Shown piece after piece: positions 1-7,905 of a stretch of DNA of 39,991 nt; positions within the stretch are counted from its first letter, which is position 1; each line of letters opens with the position of its first letter. Origin of the DNA: an uncultured Campylobacter sp. (lineage in GTDB: Bacteria; Campylobacterota; Campylobacteria; Campylobacterales; Campylobacteraceae); assembly GCF_938041645.1 (NCBI RefSeq), contig NZ_CALIST010000012.1, positions 1 through 39,991 on the forward strand, read 5' to 3'. The notes below the pieces were generated by a model. It was not told where the DNA came from. It did no database searches and worked only from the letters and a program-made list of their open reading frames with translations. The position numbers were made by a program, and so were the translations under genes.

Positions 1-203
1 GGAGCAAATTTGCGTCCCGTTTTTTTGCAGATAGGATTTGTAAAAAGCAGCGCCTGCGAGCGCTCTCTTTTTACCTCGATGTAGCTTGCGTGCGCGATCT
101 CAAGCTCCGTGCCGATCTGCTCCTTTACCTCGCGCAATAGCCCGTTTTCGTAAAGCCTCTTTATCCAAAAATTTCCGTTTAAAATTTCATCAAAGCTCTG
201 CAT
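1..203 (-). CDS. UbiD-family decarboxylase (menaquinone biosynthesis), N-terminal part
   Basis: This gene runs off the left edge; only about 67 N-terminal residues are visible. It starts at ATG 203 with an AAAGG ribosome site just upstream, 9 bases after the stop of the preceding gene. The segment EIAHASYIEVKRERSQALLF, followed by TNPI, fits the start of UbiD-type prenylated-FMN decarboxylases, where a hydrophobic ALLF-N/R-P strand follows an ELKR-like helix. Campylobacter makes menaquinone by the futalosine route, so the expected role is decarboxylation of the naphthoate intermediate (MqnP-type) rather than ubiquinone synthesis. That role is inferred from pathway knowledge; the catalytic region lies outside the window. 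mqnE, an earlier step of the same pathway, lies at 7906-8988. Confidence 0.72.
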   Translation of the reverse strand, partial: MQSFDEILNGNFWIKRLYENGLLREVKEQIGTELEIAHASYIEVKRERSQALLFTNPICKKTGRKFA

Positions 204-212
204 CCGCTGCCT

Positions 213-1202
213 TTAAAAAAATAGATTTTTTTCTTGCGGTTTTTGATTTAGAAGCTGCAAGATCGCGCTCTTTTCCGCAAAAACCAGCGCGTAGTGAAAC
301 TCGGGCAGGCTCTTTAGCGCGCTTAGCTTATTGAAGCGAAAGTCGATCTTAACGCCGTCTAAGCGGTCCTCCCAGCTGGCGCAGACGATAATTTTTTCGC
401 GGAATTTTGCCCGCAAAAAATCCGCCTCGCGCGCAAAAAGCTCAGGATCGCTCTCGGCGATAAAGGCGCGGTAGCTACCGCCAAGCGAGCTAACGTTAAA
501 AAACCTATCCACAAAAATCGGTTCGAAATGGCCGAATGCGCTTAAATTTTGAAATTTAAAGGGTATGTTTTTGCGCGAGAGATACTCGATCACGCCGCAT
601 AGCTCGGGCAAAAACAGCTGCGGAAAGACTAAATTTGAATAATAAAGCCCGCCGAAAACAAAGCTGCTGTAAAATATCGAGCCGCCGTAAAGCAGCCTAA
701 AATCGTCGCTCGCGGGAACCCGGACGGGCGAGATACCGAGGCTTTGCAAAAGATCGCCATCGGTAGTGAAGTAGGTATTTTTCTCTTTGGCATTCAACAG
801 GCTGATGAAAAGCTCGCCCTTGCTGCGCGGCGCAAACATCAAATTTTTCGGCACGCTCGTGTAGCGCAGGATCTCGCTTTGCACTTCGTTTATCAGCACG
901 AAGCCGTGTCGCCACGTCTCGCCCAGAAATTTTATCAGCCGCACGAGCGCCGAGCATAAATTTTCAACCTTTATAAAGGCGATCTCGTCGTTGAGCGGCT
1001 TGAAATTATTATCGAAAATTATCGCGTACGCGCCGTTATCGATCGCGGTGCGCACGTCGCGCTCGTTTGCGCCGAGTGCTATGAAAGCTCCCTTTTTCGC
1101 GACCTTTGCAGGTTCGATCGCAAAGCTCTCGACCGCGGAGATCGCGGGATTATTTAGCATCGTTCCGTTTACTATACGGGTTAAATTTAATAAATTTACC
1201 AT
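213..1202 (-). CDS. MurF N-terminal-domain-like protein without ligase domain
   Basis: A 329-residue protein. The first 75 residues resemble the N-terminal UDP-binding domain of Mur ligases: a hydrophobic start, then KKGAFIALGANERDVRTAID, then GAYAIIFD, like the family pattern G-x-FIAL-G-x-(D)G-x-FI-A-GA-AII. No Walker A GxxGKT/S loop or central ligase domain follows, and I do not recognise the rest, which is rich in Phe, Leu and Tyr. The start codon overlaps the stop of the upstream Lys/Ala-rich gene (TAATG), so the two are probably translationally coupled. It lies in an apparent metG operon ending in the UbiD-family gene. It could be a remnant or a repurposed binding domain in cell-wall metabolism. 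The function is unknown. Confidence 0.6.
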   Translation of the reverse strand: MVNLLNLTRIVNGTMLNNPAISAVESFAIEPAKVAKKGAFIALGANERDVRTAIDNGAYAIIFDNNFKPLNDEIAFIKVENLCSALVRLIKFLGETWRHGFVLINEVQSEILRYTSVPKNLMFAPRSKGELFISLLNAKEKNTYFTTDGDLLQSLGISPVRVPASDDFRLLYGGSIFYSSFVFGGLYYSNLVFPQLFLPELCGVIEYLSRKNIPFKFQNLSAFGHFEPIFVDRFFNVSSLGGSYRAFIAESDPELFAREADFLRAKFREKIIVCASWEDRLDGVKIDFRFNKLSALKSLPEFHYALVFAEKSAILQLLNQKPQEKNLFF

Positions 1203-1996
1203 TACGACTTTCCTGCGGCAGAGCTTTTGGCAGGCGCGCTCTTTGCGGCGCGGCGCGGCTGCTTTGCGGTAGATGCGGAGATTGCGCCGAGTGCAGCAGT
1301 ATCTTTTGCGGCGATTACGGCAGGTGCGGCAGTATTTTTTGCGATGCGGCGAGATTTTGCGTTCTGAGATGCGCTTTTAGCGGGTGCCGATTTTGCGACA
1401 GATGGCGATTTTGCCGTGGATGTAGAGGCTACACTTGCTGCGATACTTTTAGCGGTCGATGCAGGTTTTGCGACAGATGCGGGTTTTTTAGCGAGCGGAG
1501 ATCTTTTTGCGGGCACGGTTTTTGTCGCTGCATTTTTTTTAGCAGAGACGCTTTTGGAAAACGATGTATCTTTTTTGACATTCGCGCTAGAAACGCTTGC
1601 CGTGCGCTTTCTGCGCGGCGCGATGTTTGCTTTAGAGCTCTCGCCATCCGCGCTCGCATATTTTTTCGTGCGCTCGTCCGTAAATTTATCGGTGCGTGAA
1701 AACGAGCACACGACCGCGCGCGTGCCGAGCTTTGCACATTTTAAAGCGGCGAACTTCGACAGCTCGCAAATGCCAAACGTTAAAATTTTACGCGCCGCAA
1801 ATTTTAAAGCAATCCCCGCACCGAGCTTCAGTGCTAAGGGTGCCGCGCACACAAGCCCGCCCGCGCCGATCTTTGCGGCAAGTGAGGAATCGCGGCAAAG
1901 CTTTAAAATTTTATCCGAAGCCCCGCTTTTTTGCGCGCAAAGCCCAGCCGCACCGCAGATAGCGAGCTTCGAAGTCTTGCGCGCTAGAGCCTTCAT
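1202..1996 (-). CDS. Lys/Ala/Ser-rich cationic protein with histone-H1-like tail
   Basis: A 264-residue protein of two halves. Residues 1-95 are hydrophobic and Ala/Gly/Leu-rich, with a possible membrane-associated stretch around KIGAGGLVCAAPLALKLGAG and several Cys. Residues 110-264 are a low-complexity tail built from Ala, Lys, Ser and Pro, with recurring words such as AKSAPAK, AKKPAS and STAK. This composition resembles eukaryotic histone H1 and bacterial H1-like proteins (HctB, AlgP), but compositional similarity does not prove homology. ATG 1996 sits 2 bases after the metG stop, and its stop overlaps the next start. The tail of the protein at 16192-16536 (SAKSAPAKRKPRARKSA) has the same style. 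The function is unknown; the tail may bind nucleic acid or a polyanionic envelope polymer. Confidence 0.65.
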   Translation of the reverse strand: MKALARKTSKLAICGAAGLCAQKSGASDKILKLCRDSSLAAKIGAGGLVCAAPLALKLGAGIALKFAARKILTFGICELSKFAALKCAKLGTRAVVCSFSRTDKFTDERTKKYASADGESSKANIAPRRKRTASVSSANVKKDTSFSKSVSAKKNAATKTVPAKRSPLAKKPASVAKPASTAKSIAASVASTSTAKSPSVAKSAPAKSASQNAKSRRIAKNTAAPAVIAAKDTAALGAISASTAKQPRRAAKSAPAKSSAAGKS

Positions 1997-1998
1997 TG

Positions 1999-3996
1999 CT
2001 AACCTACGATCGCGCCGTTTTTTACGGGCGCGAGAGTGCTAAGCAGCGTAAGGCTGCCGTCCTCGGCGCTTAAAATCATACCCTCGCTGCTATGTTTAAA
2101 AATTTTAGCGGGTTTTAAATTTGCCAGCACGCAGATCTGCTTGCCGACAAGCGCGGCGGGATCGTAAAATTTCGCGATACCGCTGATGATTTGACGCGGC
2201 CTCCCCTCGCCCAAATCAATCATAAATCGCAACAACTTCTCGCTGCCCTCTATGTTTTCGCACTCCAAAACCGTGCCGACTTTGATAACGCATTTTTTAA
2301 AATCATCGATTTTGATTTGAGCTTCGGTTGCCTCGCCTTTGGCTTCTTGCGCCGTAGCGTCTGAACCGGAAGCGTTTGCGTTTGAGCTTGGCGAACCTTT
2401 TGCCGCGGCGTCTGTACCCGAACAGCTTGTAGAATTGACAGCGCCATCCAGCCTATCGTAGTCCGCTTTCGGCATTAGCTCGTGATCGATCTTGGTAAAA
2501 AGCGGCTCGCACGGCTTGGCCTTAAAATCTAAAATTTCACCCCGAAGCACTAGCTTTTCATAAAGCGGAGTGGAGATTTCAAAGCCCAGCGTGTCCGCGA
2601 TACGTGCCGCCGTCTGCGGCATCGCGGGACTTAGCAGTACGGCGACTTTAGCCAAAATGTTTGCGACCAATGCGACGAGGGCCAGTGCCTTAGCCTGCTC
2701 GCCGTTTTTCATCAAATTCCACGGCTCGTATTTTGCAATCGAAGCGTTCGCAAGAGCAAGCGCCCTCCAAAGCTCCTCCAAGTATCTATTGGTAGCGACC
2801 TCCTCAAGTGCGCTAAGTGCGGCGCTTAGATATGAGTTCGCCTCCTTGATCTCGGCGGTGAAAAATTTCATCACGTCTTTGGAATTTATGACGTAGTCCG
2901 AGTATTTTGCACTCATGCCGACGATGCGGCTGAGTAGATTTCCAAGCTCGTTGGCAAGCTCGGAATTTACGCGGTTAATGATCGCTTTTTGCGAAAAATC
3001 GCCGTCTTGGCCGAACGGCACCTCGCGCAGTAAGAAATACCTAAACTGCTCCAGTCCGTAAGCGTTTGCGACCTCGCGCGGATCCACGACGTTGCCCAGG
3101 CTCTTACTCATCTTTTTGCCGTCTCGCGTCCACCAGCCGTGAGCTGCGACGCTGCGCGGCATATTTAGCCCCAGGCTCATCAAAAACGCAGGCCAATAAA
3201 CGGCGTGAAAGCGCAAAATGTCCTTACCTACGATATGTAGCGCATCGTGCCAATACTCCATCCGCTCGCCGCCCGCGCAAAATCCGAGCGAGCTAAGATA
3301 ATCCATTAGCGCGTCCAGCCAGACGTAAATCACGTGCTTCGGATCGTTTAGCTCGGGCGGAATTTTAACGCCCCAATCAAAACCCGTTCGCGTGATCGAA
3401 AGATCCTTTAGCCCGCTTTTTACGAAGCTTATCACCTCGTTTTTTTTGCCTAACGGCAGGATGCACTTTTCATCCTCGTACCATTTTAAAAGTCTGTCTG
3501 CATAGGCGCTAAGTCTGAAAAAATAGCTCTCCTCTTTTAAAATTTTAGTCTTTTTGCCGCAGTCGGGGCAATACTCGCCGTCGATTAGCTGAGCGGAAGG
3601 GAAAAAACTCTCGCAGCTTACGCAGTAGTTGCCCTCGTATTCGCCCTTATAAATGTCGCCCTTTTCATACATCTTGCGAAATACGTTTTGCACCGCCGCC
3701 TCATGCGCGGCATCGGTAGTGCGCGAAAACATATCGTAGCTGATGTCAAACTCGTCCCACAGGTCCTTAAATTTAGCGCTCACGCCGTCTGCGTACTGCT
3801 TTGGGCTCTGGCCGTGCTTGGCTGCGGCCTCCTCGATCTTTTGGCCGTGCTCGTCGGTGCCCGTTTTAAAAAACACCTCGTGTCCTTGCAGGCGGTAAAA
3901 TCTAGCCATCGTATCGGCGATGATCGTCGTATATGCGTGACCGATGTGCGGGACGTCGTTTACGTAATAAATCGGCGTCATTATGTATTTTTTCAT
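1999..3996 (-). CDS. metG: Methionine--tRNA ligase
   Basis: The 665-residue class I methionyl-tRNA synthetase charges tRNA-Met in the cytoplasm. The HIGH signature is at residues 18-21 (PHIGHAY). A zinc-knuckle-like insertion reads CVSCESFFP...CPDCGK. The KMSKS loop is GKKMSKSLGN, followed by the anticodon-binding helices. After a Ser/Ala/Gly-rich linker (about residues 520-560) comes the C-terminal Trbp111/EMAP-type tRNA-binding domain, starting at IDDFKKCVIKVGTV and ending with SEGMILSAED. The domain set and length are normal for bacterial enzymes with the C-terminal dimerisation domain. The linker looks like an unstructured low-complexity insertion. It starts at ATG 3996 with GGAG upstream and appears to be the first gene of a run reaching the left edge. 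Confidence 0.97.
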   Translation of the reverse strand: MKKYIMTPIYYVNDVPHIGHAYTTIIADTMARFYRLQGHEVFFKTGTDEHGQKIEEAAAKHGQSPKQYADGVSAKFKDLWDEFDISYDMFSRTTDAAHEAAVQNVFRKMYEKGDIYKGEYEGNYCVSCESFFPSAQLIDGEYCPDCGKKTKILKEESYFFRLSAYADRLLKWYEDEKCILPLGKKNEVISFVKSGLKDLSITRTGFDWGVKIPPELNDPKHVIYVWLDALMDYLSSLGFCAGGERMEYWHDALHIVGKDILRFHAVYWPAFLMSLGLNMPRSVAAHGWWTRDGKKMSKSLGNVVDPREVANAYGLEQFRYFLLREVPFGQDGDFSQKAIINRVNSELANELGNLLSRIVGMSAKYSDYVINSKDVMKFFTAEIKEANSYLSAALSALEEVATNRYLEELWRALALANASIAKYEPWNLMKNGEQAKALALVALVANILAKVAVLLSPAMPQTAARIADTLGFEISTPLYEKLVLRGEILDFKAKPCEPLFTKIDHELMPKADYDRLDGAVNSTSCSGTDAAAKGSPSSNANASGSDATAQEAKGEATEAQIKIDDFKKCVIKVGTVLECENIEGSEKLLRFMIDLGEGRPRQIISGIAKFYDPAALVGKQICVLANLKPAKIFKHSSEGMILSAEDGSLTLLSTLAPVKNGAIVG

Positions 3997-4041
3997 TATT
4001 CTCCTTGCGCTTACTTAAATTTGACTAAAATTTTATTAGTC

Positions 4042-4746
4042 CTATTGCACGGCTGTGCCGGTATTAGAATTTAGCGTGTATCTTACGTATCCGGTCTCAG
4101 GCTGTACGGTTATATCCGCAGTTTCGCCCGCGTTATTTGTAAGCCTAATCGTACAAACACCTACAAACATTTTATCGTATGGCGTTTTAGAACCACTACC
4201 TTCGGTAGTACCCGCCACCTGCCCCATAGGACGCCCATAACTGTCAAATACTATGGTTTTATTTTTACCATCTCCGCAATTTAAAAATTGTACATTTCTT
4301 ATATCATATGTTTTAGTAAGATTTAGCTTTGGATTTAGCTTTTCTTTTGCTTTATTGATAGGTTGGTTTTGAAAACCTGCAGTAAGAAATTTATTCGGAT
4401 TTTGTGGATCTGCAGCGAAATCATTATTAGTAAAATTTCCTGTACCGTTCGGGGATCCATCTGCATTACTATCATAATACACCGTGTAAGTCCAGCCCTC
4501 CGCACTTCCTTTGGCGTTGGTATAACTAAACTGAATCCTCCAAAGCTTCTTAAACCAATCCGGGTCATTAGGATCGAATTTGTTATCATTCATCGCAAGC
4601 TGCTGCGTGTAACGAATATGAGCAGCTACTTGATCTGCCGCCTCCACAAGGCTATTTCGATTGATTTGAGGCACCGCCACCGCCGCTAGAATTCCAACCA
4701 CCACGATGATGAAAATCAGCTCTATCATAGTAAATGCTTTTTTCAT
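4042..4746 (-). CDS. Type IV pilin-like / pseudopilin with prepilin N-terminus
   Basis: A 234-residue protein with a class III prepilin signal: a four-residue basic leader MKKA, then FTMIELIFIIVVVGILAAV, which has Phe at +1 and Glu at +5 before a single hydrophobic helix. The residue before the cleavage site is Ala rather than the more common Gly, which PilD-type peptidases tolerate. The C-terminal domain contains two Cys (NCGDGKNK and GVCTIRL) that could form a disulfide. Campylobacter species use type II secretion-like machinery for DNA uptake, so a role in transformation or a pseudopilus is plausible but not shown here. The gene stands alone, 46 bases downstream of the metG start on the same strand, with GGTAAAA upstream of its ATG. 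Confidence 0.82.
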   Translation of the reverse strand: MKKAFTMIELIFIIVVVGILAAVAVPQINRNSLVEAADQVAAHIRYTQQLAMNDNKFDPNDPDWFKKLWRIQFSYTNAKGSAEGWTYTVYYDSNADGSPNGTGNFTNNDFAADPQNPNKFLTAGFQNQPINKAKEKLNPKLNLTKTYDIRNVQFLNCGDGKNKTIVFDSYGRPMGQVAGTTEGSGSKTPYDKMFVGVCTIRLTNNAGETADITVQPETGYVRYTLNSNTGTAVQ

Positions 4747-4773
4747 AATTTTTACCTTTCATAAAAATTTTGT

Positions 4774-6015
4774 TTATATTTTAACATAAAATTTCGCAAT
4801 TCGCACGCCTCGCTTGTAAATATCTATATTTTGTATCGAATTTTTATGATCCGAGACATATTCCGGCTTATCCGCATAGATAAAAGCGCTATCCCCGCTA
4901 GGCAGTCCGTAAAATTTCAGACGCAAGCAGAGCCTCTCGTCGTCGCAGCTTACGCTTTTTACTCCGCGATTTTTTAACTCACTTGCCAGCTGCCTAGCTA
5001 CGTCAAATTTATAGATAAAATGCCGCTGCGGCTTGTTTGCGAACATCGCCTCATACATCACATCGCTAAAAATCACTGCAAAATAACTCACCGCTAAGCT
5101 TACCAGCGTCACACCTACGGCAATCTTATGAAAAGTGCGAAATTTAGGCAATCTAACGCGGTACGAATTAAACAAAACCCGAATGATTAAAGGCGTAGCG
5201 ATGACGCAATACGGCAGCATCATCTCAAGCGGCACGCGCTGTCTTAGAGAAAAAAGCATCGTTAGACAAAGCGCGCTTGTAGCGATGAACCAAAGCAGGC
5301 TCTTTTCCTCTTTGATCCAAATTCTATAGATCGTATAGATGAAAAATAAAAACACTAAAGGCGAAAACGCGCCCGCAAAAACGCCCACGGTATCTAAAAA
5401 ATACCCCTTCGGCTTGCCCTCCGAGCTTACGTCGTAAAAGATCACGCTGAAGCTAAATAGCGCTATGCAAAGTAGCAAAAGCTCCTTTTTACGCGTATAA
5501 AGCGCCCAAATTCCAAAGCCTACGTAGAGCATAAAAAACGCTCTATCGATCAGGGCGCAAGCGGAGAGAAGCACGAAAAGCGCGATATTGTATTCGCTCT
5601 TTGCAAAATAGATCGCCAGCAGCGTGAAAAAAACGATGATGCCCGCGGGATTTAGCAAGATCGCGCTACTCATCGATGCAGGAAGCGCCATAAATAACGC
5701 CGTAGCGACCACTCTATCGAAGCGACGCTTTAGAATAAATTTTGAAATTTTATAGATCATCGCGGCGTTTGCGAAGTGGATCAAAATAAACGGCGCGCGC
5801 AGGGCGTAATCGTTGCGCCCGAAAATTTCGCAGCTTAAATTTGCGATTAGCGAAACGAGGGATTTTTTCTCATAAAAAATTTCGGCTTCGTAGTAGCTGA
5901 TGCTTAAATTTGAAATCGCATAAAGCAAAAATATGCCCTGAAACAGGCACATCATGGAGATTACGAAAATTTCGTTTTGATAAAGCTTCTTCACTCTCAT
6001 CCTTGCTGCGGGCAC
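4774..6015 (-). CDS. Polytopic GT-C (family 39-like) membrane glycosyltransferase
   Basis: About 413 residues with roughly nine to ten predicted hydrophobic segments. The first periplasmic loop carries SISYYEAEIFYEKK, with acidic residues where GT39/ArnT-type enzymes place their catalytic D/E. It is followed by FGRNDYALRAPFILIHFANA, matching the family pattern FG-x-sx-fAlR-lps. These enzymes move a sugar from a polyprenyl-phosphate donor to a protein or lipid acceptor. Substrate and acceptor cannot be read from the sequence. The annotated start is GTG at 6015; an in-frame ATG at 6000 gives MRVKKLYQNE and is equally possible, because neither has a clear ribosome site. It is shorter than ArnT (about 550), so the soluble C-terminal domain is reduced. 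Confidence 0.7.
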   Translation of the reverse strand: MPAARMRVKKLYQNEIFVISMMCLFQGIFLLYAISNLSISYYEAEIFYEKKSLVSLIANLSCEIFGRNDYALRAPFILIHFANAAMIYKISKFILKRRFDRVVATALFMALPASMSSAILLNPAGIIVFFTLLAIYFAKSEYNIALFVLLSACALIDRAFFMLYVGFGIWALYTRKKELLLLCIALFSFSVIFYDVSSEGKPKGYFLDTVGVFAGAFSPLVFLFFIYTIYRIWIKEEKSLLWFIATSALCLTMLFSLRQRVPLEMMLPYCVIATPLIIRVLFNSYRVRLPKFRTFHKIAVGVTLVSLAVSYFAVIFSDVMYEAMFANKPQRHFIYKFDVARQLASELKNRGVKSVSCDDERLCLRLKFYGLPSGDSAFIYADKPEYVSDHKNSIQNIDIYKRGVRIAKFYVKI

Positions 6016-6126
6016 TTTAAATTTACAGCCTAAATTTTACAGCCTAAATTTTACGGCCGGAATTTTATAAAATTTAAGCCGCCGAATCCTTTAAAATTTA
6101 GCCGCTAAATTTAACCGCACGCCGCT

Positions 6127-6576
6127 TCATTCCTCTATCGTATAATTTTCCCAAAAGAAATTTATCCACTCATCAGTCTTTGAAATTTTAAAATCGGGCT
6201 GGATGAGCGCCTTAGGTTTGTAAAAAATCACCGCGGTTTTAAGCTCTATTTGCGGGAATTTCTCCAGCAGCACACGCTTGATCTCGACCATGCTGTCGCC
6301 GCTGTCGATGATATCGTCCACCAGCAGCACGCGCTTGTAAAGCTCCAGATCGGGCACGTTGAAAACGTCGATGGTGTCGAGCTTTTTGGTGTCTGCGTAG
6401 TGGATGGAATTTATCGAAAATATCGTCCGCATATCAAGCGCATTGGCTAGCGCATGACCGAATGTGAGCCCGCCTCTAGCGATCGCCACGATTGCATCGG
6501 GCATAAATTCGTCCCTAACCTGCTTTGCTATAACTCTTGCGTCGCGATCCATCTCGTCAAAACTATAAAATCTCAT
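6127..6576 (-). CDS. Purine (xanthine/guanine-type) phosphoribosyltransferase
   Basis: A 149-residue cytoplasmic type I phosphoribosyltransferase. The PRPP-binding loop RVLLVDDIIDSGDSM (about residues 93-107) is the family signature, and IVAIARGGLTFGHALA is the upstream PPi-loop strand. The C-terminal FFWENY is typical of small Gpt/xanthine-type enzymes, in which a Trp stacks on the purine base. It would convert a free purine base and PRPP to the nucleotide. It lies 15 bases downstream of a purine permease and is very likely co-transcribed with it, so the pair forms an uptake and salvage unit. AAGGAAAG precedes ATG 6576. Base preference (xanthine, guanine or hypoxanthine) is not determined. 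Confidence 0.88.
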   Translation of the reverse strand: MRFYSFDEMDRDARVIAKQVRDEFMPDAIVAIARGGLTFGHALANALDMRTIFSINSIHYADTKKLDTIDVFNVPDLELYKRVLLVDDIIDSGDSMVEIKRVLLEKFPQIELKTAVIFYKPKALIQPDFKISKTDEWINFFWENYTIEE

Positions 6577-6591
6577 ATCTTTCCTTAAAAT

Positions 6592-7887
6592 TTAATGCAT
6601 CAAAAATACTAAAATGCTAATCGCGCCAAGCGTCAAAACGCCGAAATTTAAATCTTTTATCCTGCGCTGAGCGAGTCTAACTACGATATAAGCGATAAAG
6701 CCAAAGCTTAAGCCGTTGGTGATCGAGTAGGTAAAAGGCATCAAAAACACTATGAAAAACGCAGGGATTAAAATTCCAGCGTCGCTATAATCGATCTTGC
6801 CAAGCTCGCTAAACATCAAAACCCCGACCATTACGAGGATCGGATAGATTGCATTTGCGGGGATTGCCTTAAATAGCGGCAGCATAAACAGCGTCAGCAC
6901 GAAAAACATAGCGCAAAATACCGCAGTAAGCCCCGTGCGACCGCCCGCTTCCACGCCGCTGGCGCTCTCGGCAAATGCAGTAACCGTGCTCGTTCCTATA
7001 ACGGCGCCTGCGACGCTACCTATCGCATCGGAGGTTAAATTTCTAGATAGTTTTTTCATGCCGTCTTTGCTATTCTCTCCAAAAAGCCCCGCGCGGTTTC
7101 CTACGCCGGTGAGAGTGCCGATGCTATCGAATAGATGCGTAACGAAAAATGTGATTATAAAAGGTACGAAAGCTAGCTTTAGCGCTCCGGGGATATCTAG
7201 CTGAGCAAATATCGGCGTTATGCCGCTTGGTGCGCTTACTACGCCCTGCGGTGCAGGCGAAATTCCCGCCACCCACGCCACGCAAGAGGTGATCAAAATG
7301 CTTAAAATAAAAGCTGCTTTTACCTTAAGCACAAAGAGCACAAGCACGACCGTAAGCCCGAAGAGCCCCAGCAAAACGTTCATATCTTTAAAATTTCCAA
7401 GCGTGACCAGCGTAGCTTCGCTGTGCGCGATGACGCCCATCTGCTTAAGTCCGATGAAGCAGATAAAAGCGCCGATACCCGCGCTTATGGCGCGACGCAG
7501 ATCAAGCGGGATCGATCTTATGACCCAAATACGAAAATTCGTAAAAGAAAGTACGGTAAAAAGCGCCCCGCTTATCGCTACGATGCCAAGCGCACTCTGC
7601 CATGGCAGCTTCGCATCTACGCACAACGCAAAGGTAAAATACGCATTTAGCCCCATACCGACGCTAAGCGCTACGGGGGTATTTGCAAAAAGCCCGTTAA
7701 ATAGCGTTGCGATTATCGTAATAAGCGCGGTTGCCGTAACCAGCGCGTCAAACGGCATGCCTGCGATGCTCATAATGTTAGCGTTTACCGGCACGATGTA
7801 AATCATCGCCAAAAACGTAGTAAGCCCTGCGATAAGCTCCTGTTTTACCGACGTTTTCGCGGCGGCGAGATGAAAGAATTTCTCCAC
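6592..7887 (-). CDS. NCS2/AzgA-type purine permease
   Basis: A 431-residue inner-membrane transporter of the nucleobase-cation symporter-2 family, hypoxanthine/guanine (AzgA/PbuG) branch. The N-terminus has the family hallmarks: QELIAGLTTFLAMIYIVPVN, then LFANTPVALSVGMGLNAYF. Later come FVTHLFDSIGTLTGVGNRAG and TSTVTAFAESASGVEAGGRT, which hold the conserved residues of the substrate site. Start is GTG 7887 with a strong GGAGGAG four bases upstream. It follows mqnE by 18 bases and precedes the phosphoribosyltransferase by 15. Futalosine menaquinone synthesis releases a purine base, so linkage with mqnE may reflect purine recycling; that is inference. Length is normal. Confidence 0.92.
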   Translation of the reverse strand: MEKFFHLAAAKTSVKQELIAGLTTFLAMIYIVPVNANIMSIAGMPFDALVTATALITIIATLFNGLFANTPVALSVGMGLNAYFTFALCVDAKLPWQSALGIVAISGALFTVLSFTNFRIWVIRSIPLDLRRAISAGIGAFICFIGLKQMGVIAHSEATLVTLGNFKDMNVLLGLFGLTVVLVLFVLKVKAAFILSILITSCVAWVAGISPAPQGVVSAPSGITPIFAQLDIPGALKLAFVPFIITFFVTHLFDSIGTLTGVGNRAGLFGENSKDGMKKLSRNLTSDAIGSVAGAVIGTSTVTAFAESASGVEAGGRTGLTAVFCAMFFVLTLFMLPLFKAIPANAIYPILVMVGVLMFSELGKIDYSDAGILIPAFFIVFLMPFTYSITNGLSFGFIAYIVVRLAQRRIKDLNFGVLTLGAISILVFLMH

Positions 7888-7905
7888 TTGCTCCTCCTTT
7901 AAAAT

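Noticed and set aside
1106..1699. Plus-strand cysteine-rich open frame of 197 codons
   Set aside because: It is the antisense shadow of the Lys/Ala/Ser-rich gene: GCA/TGC and similar codons read backwards give Cys, Arg and Phe. It has no ribosome site or domain.
4023..4041. GACTAA...TTAGTC inverted repeat between metG and the pseudopilin gene
   Set aside because: A 6-bp A+T-rich stem with no T-run after it; too weak to call a terminator or operator.
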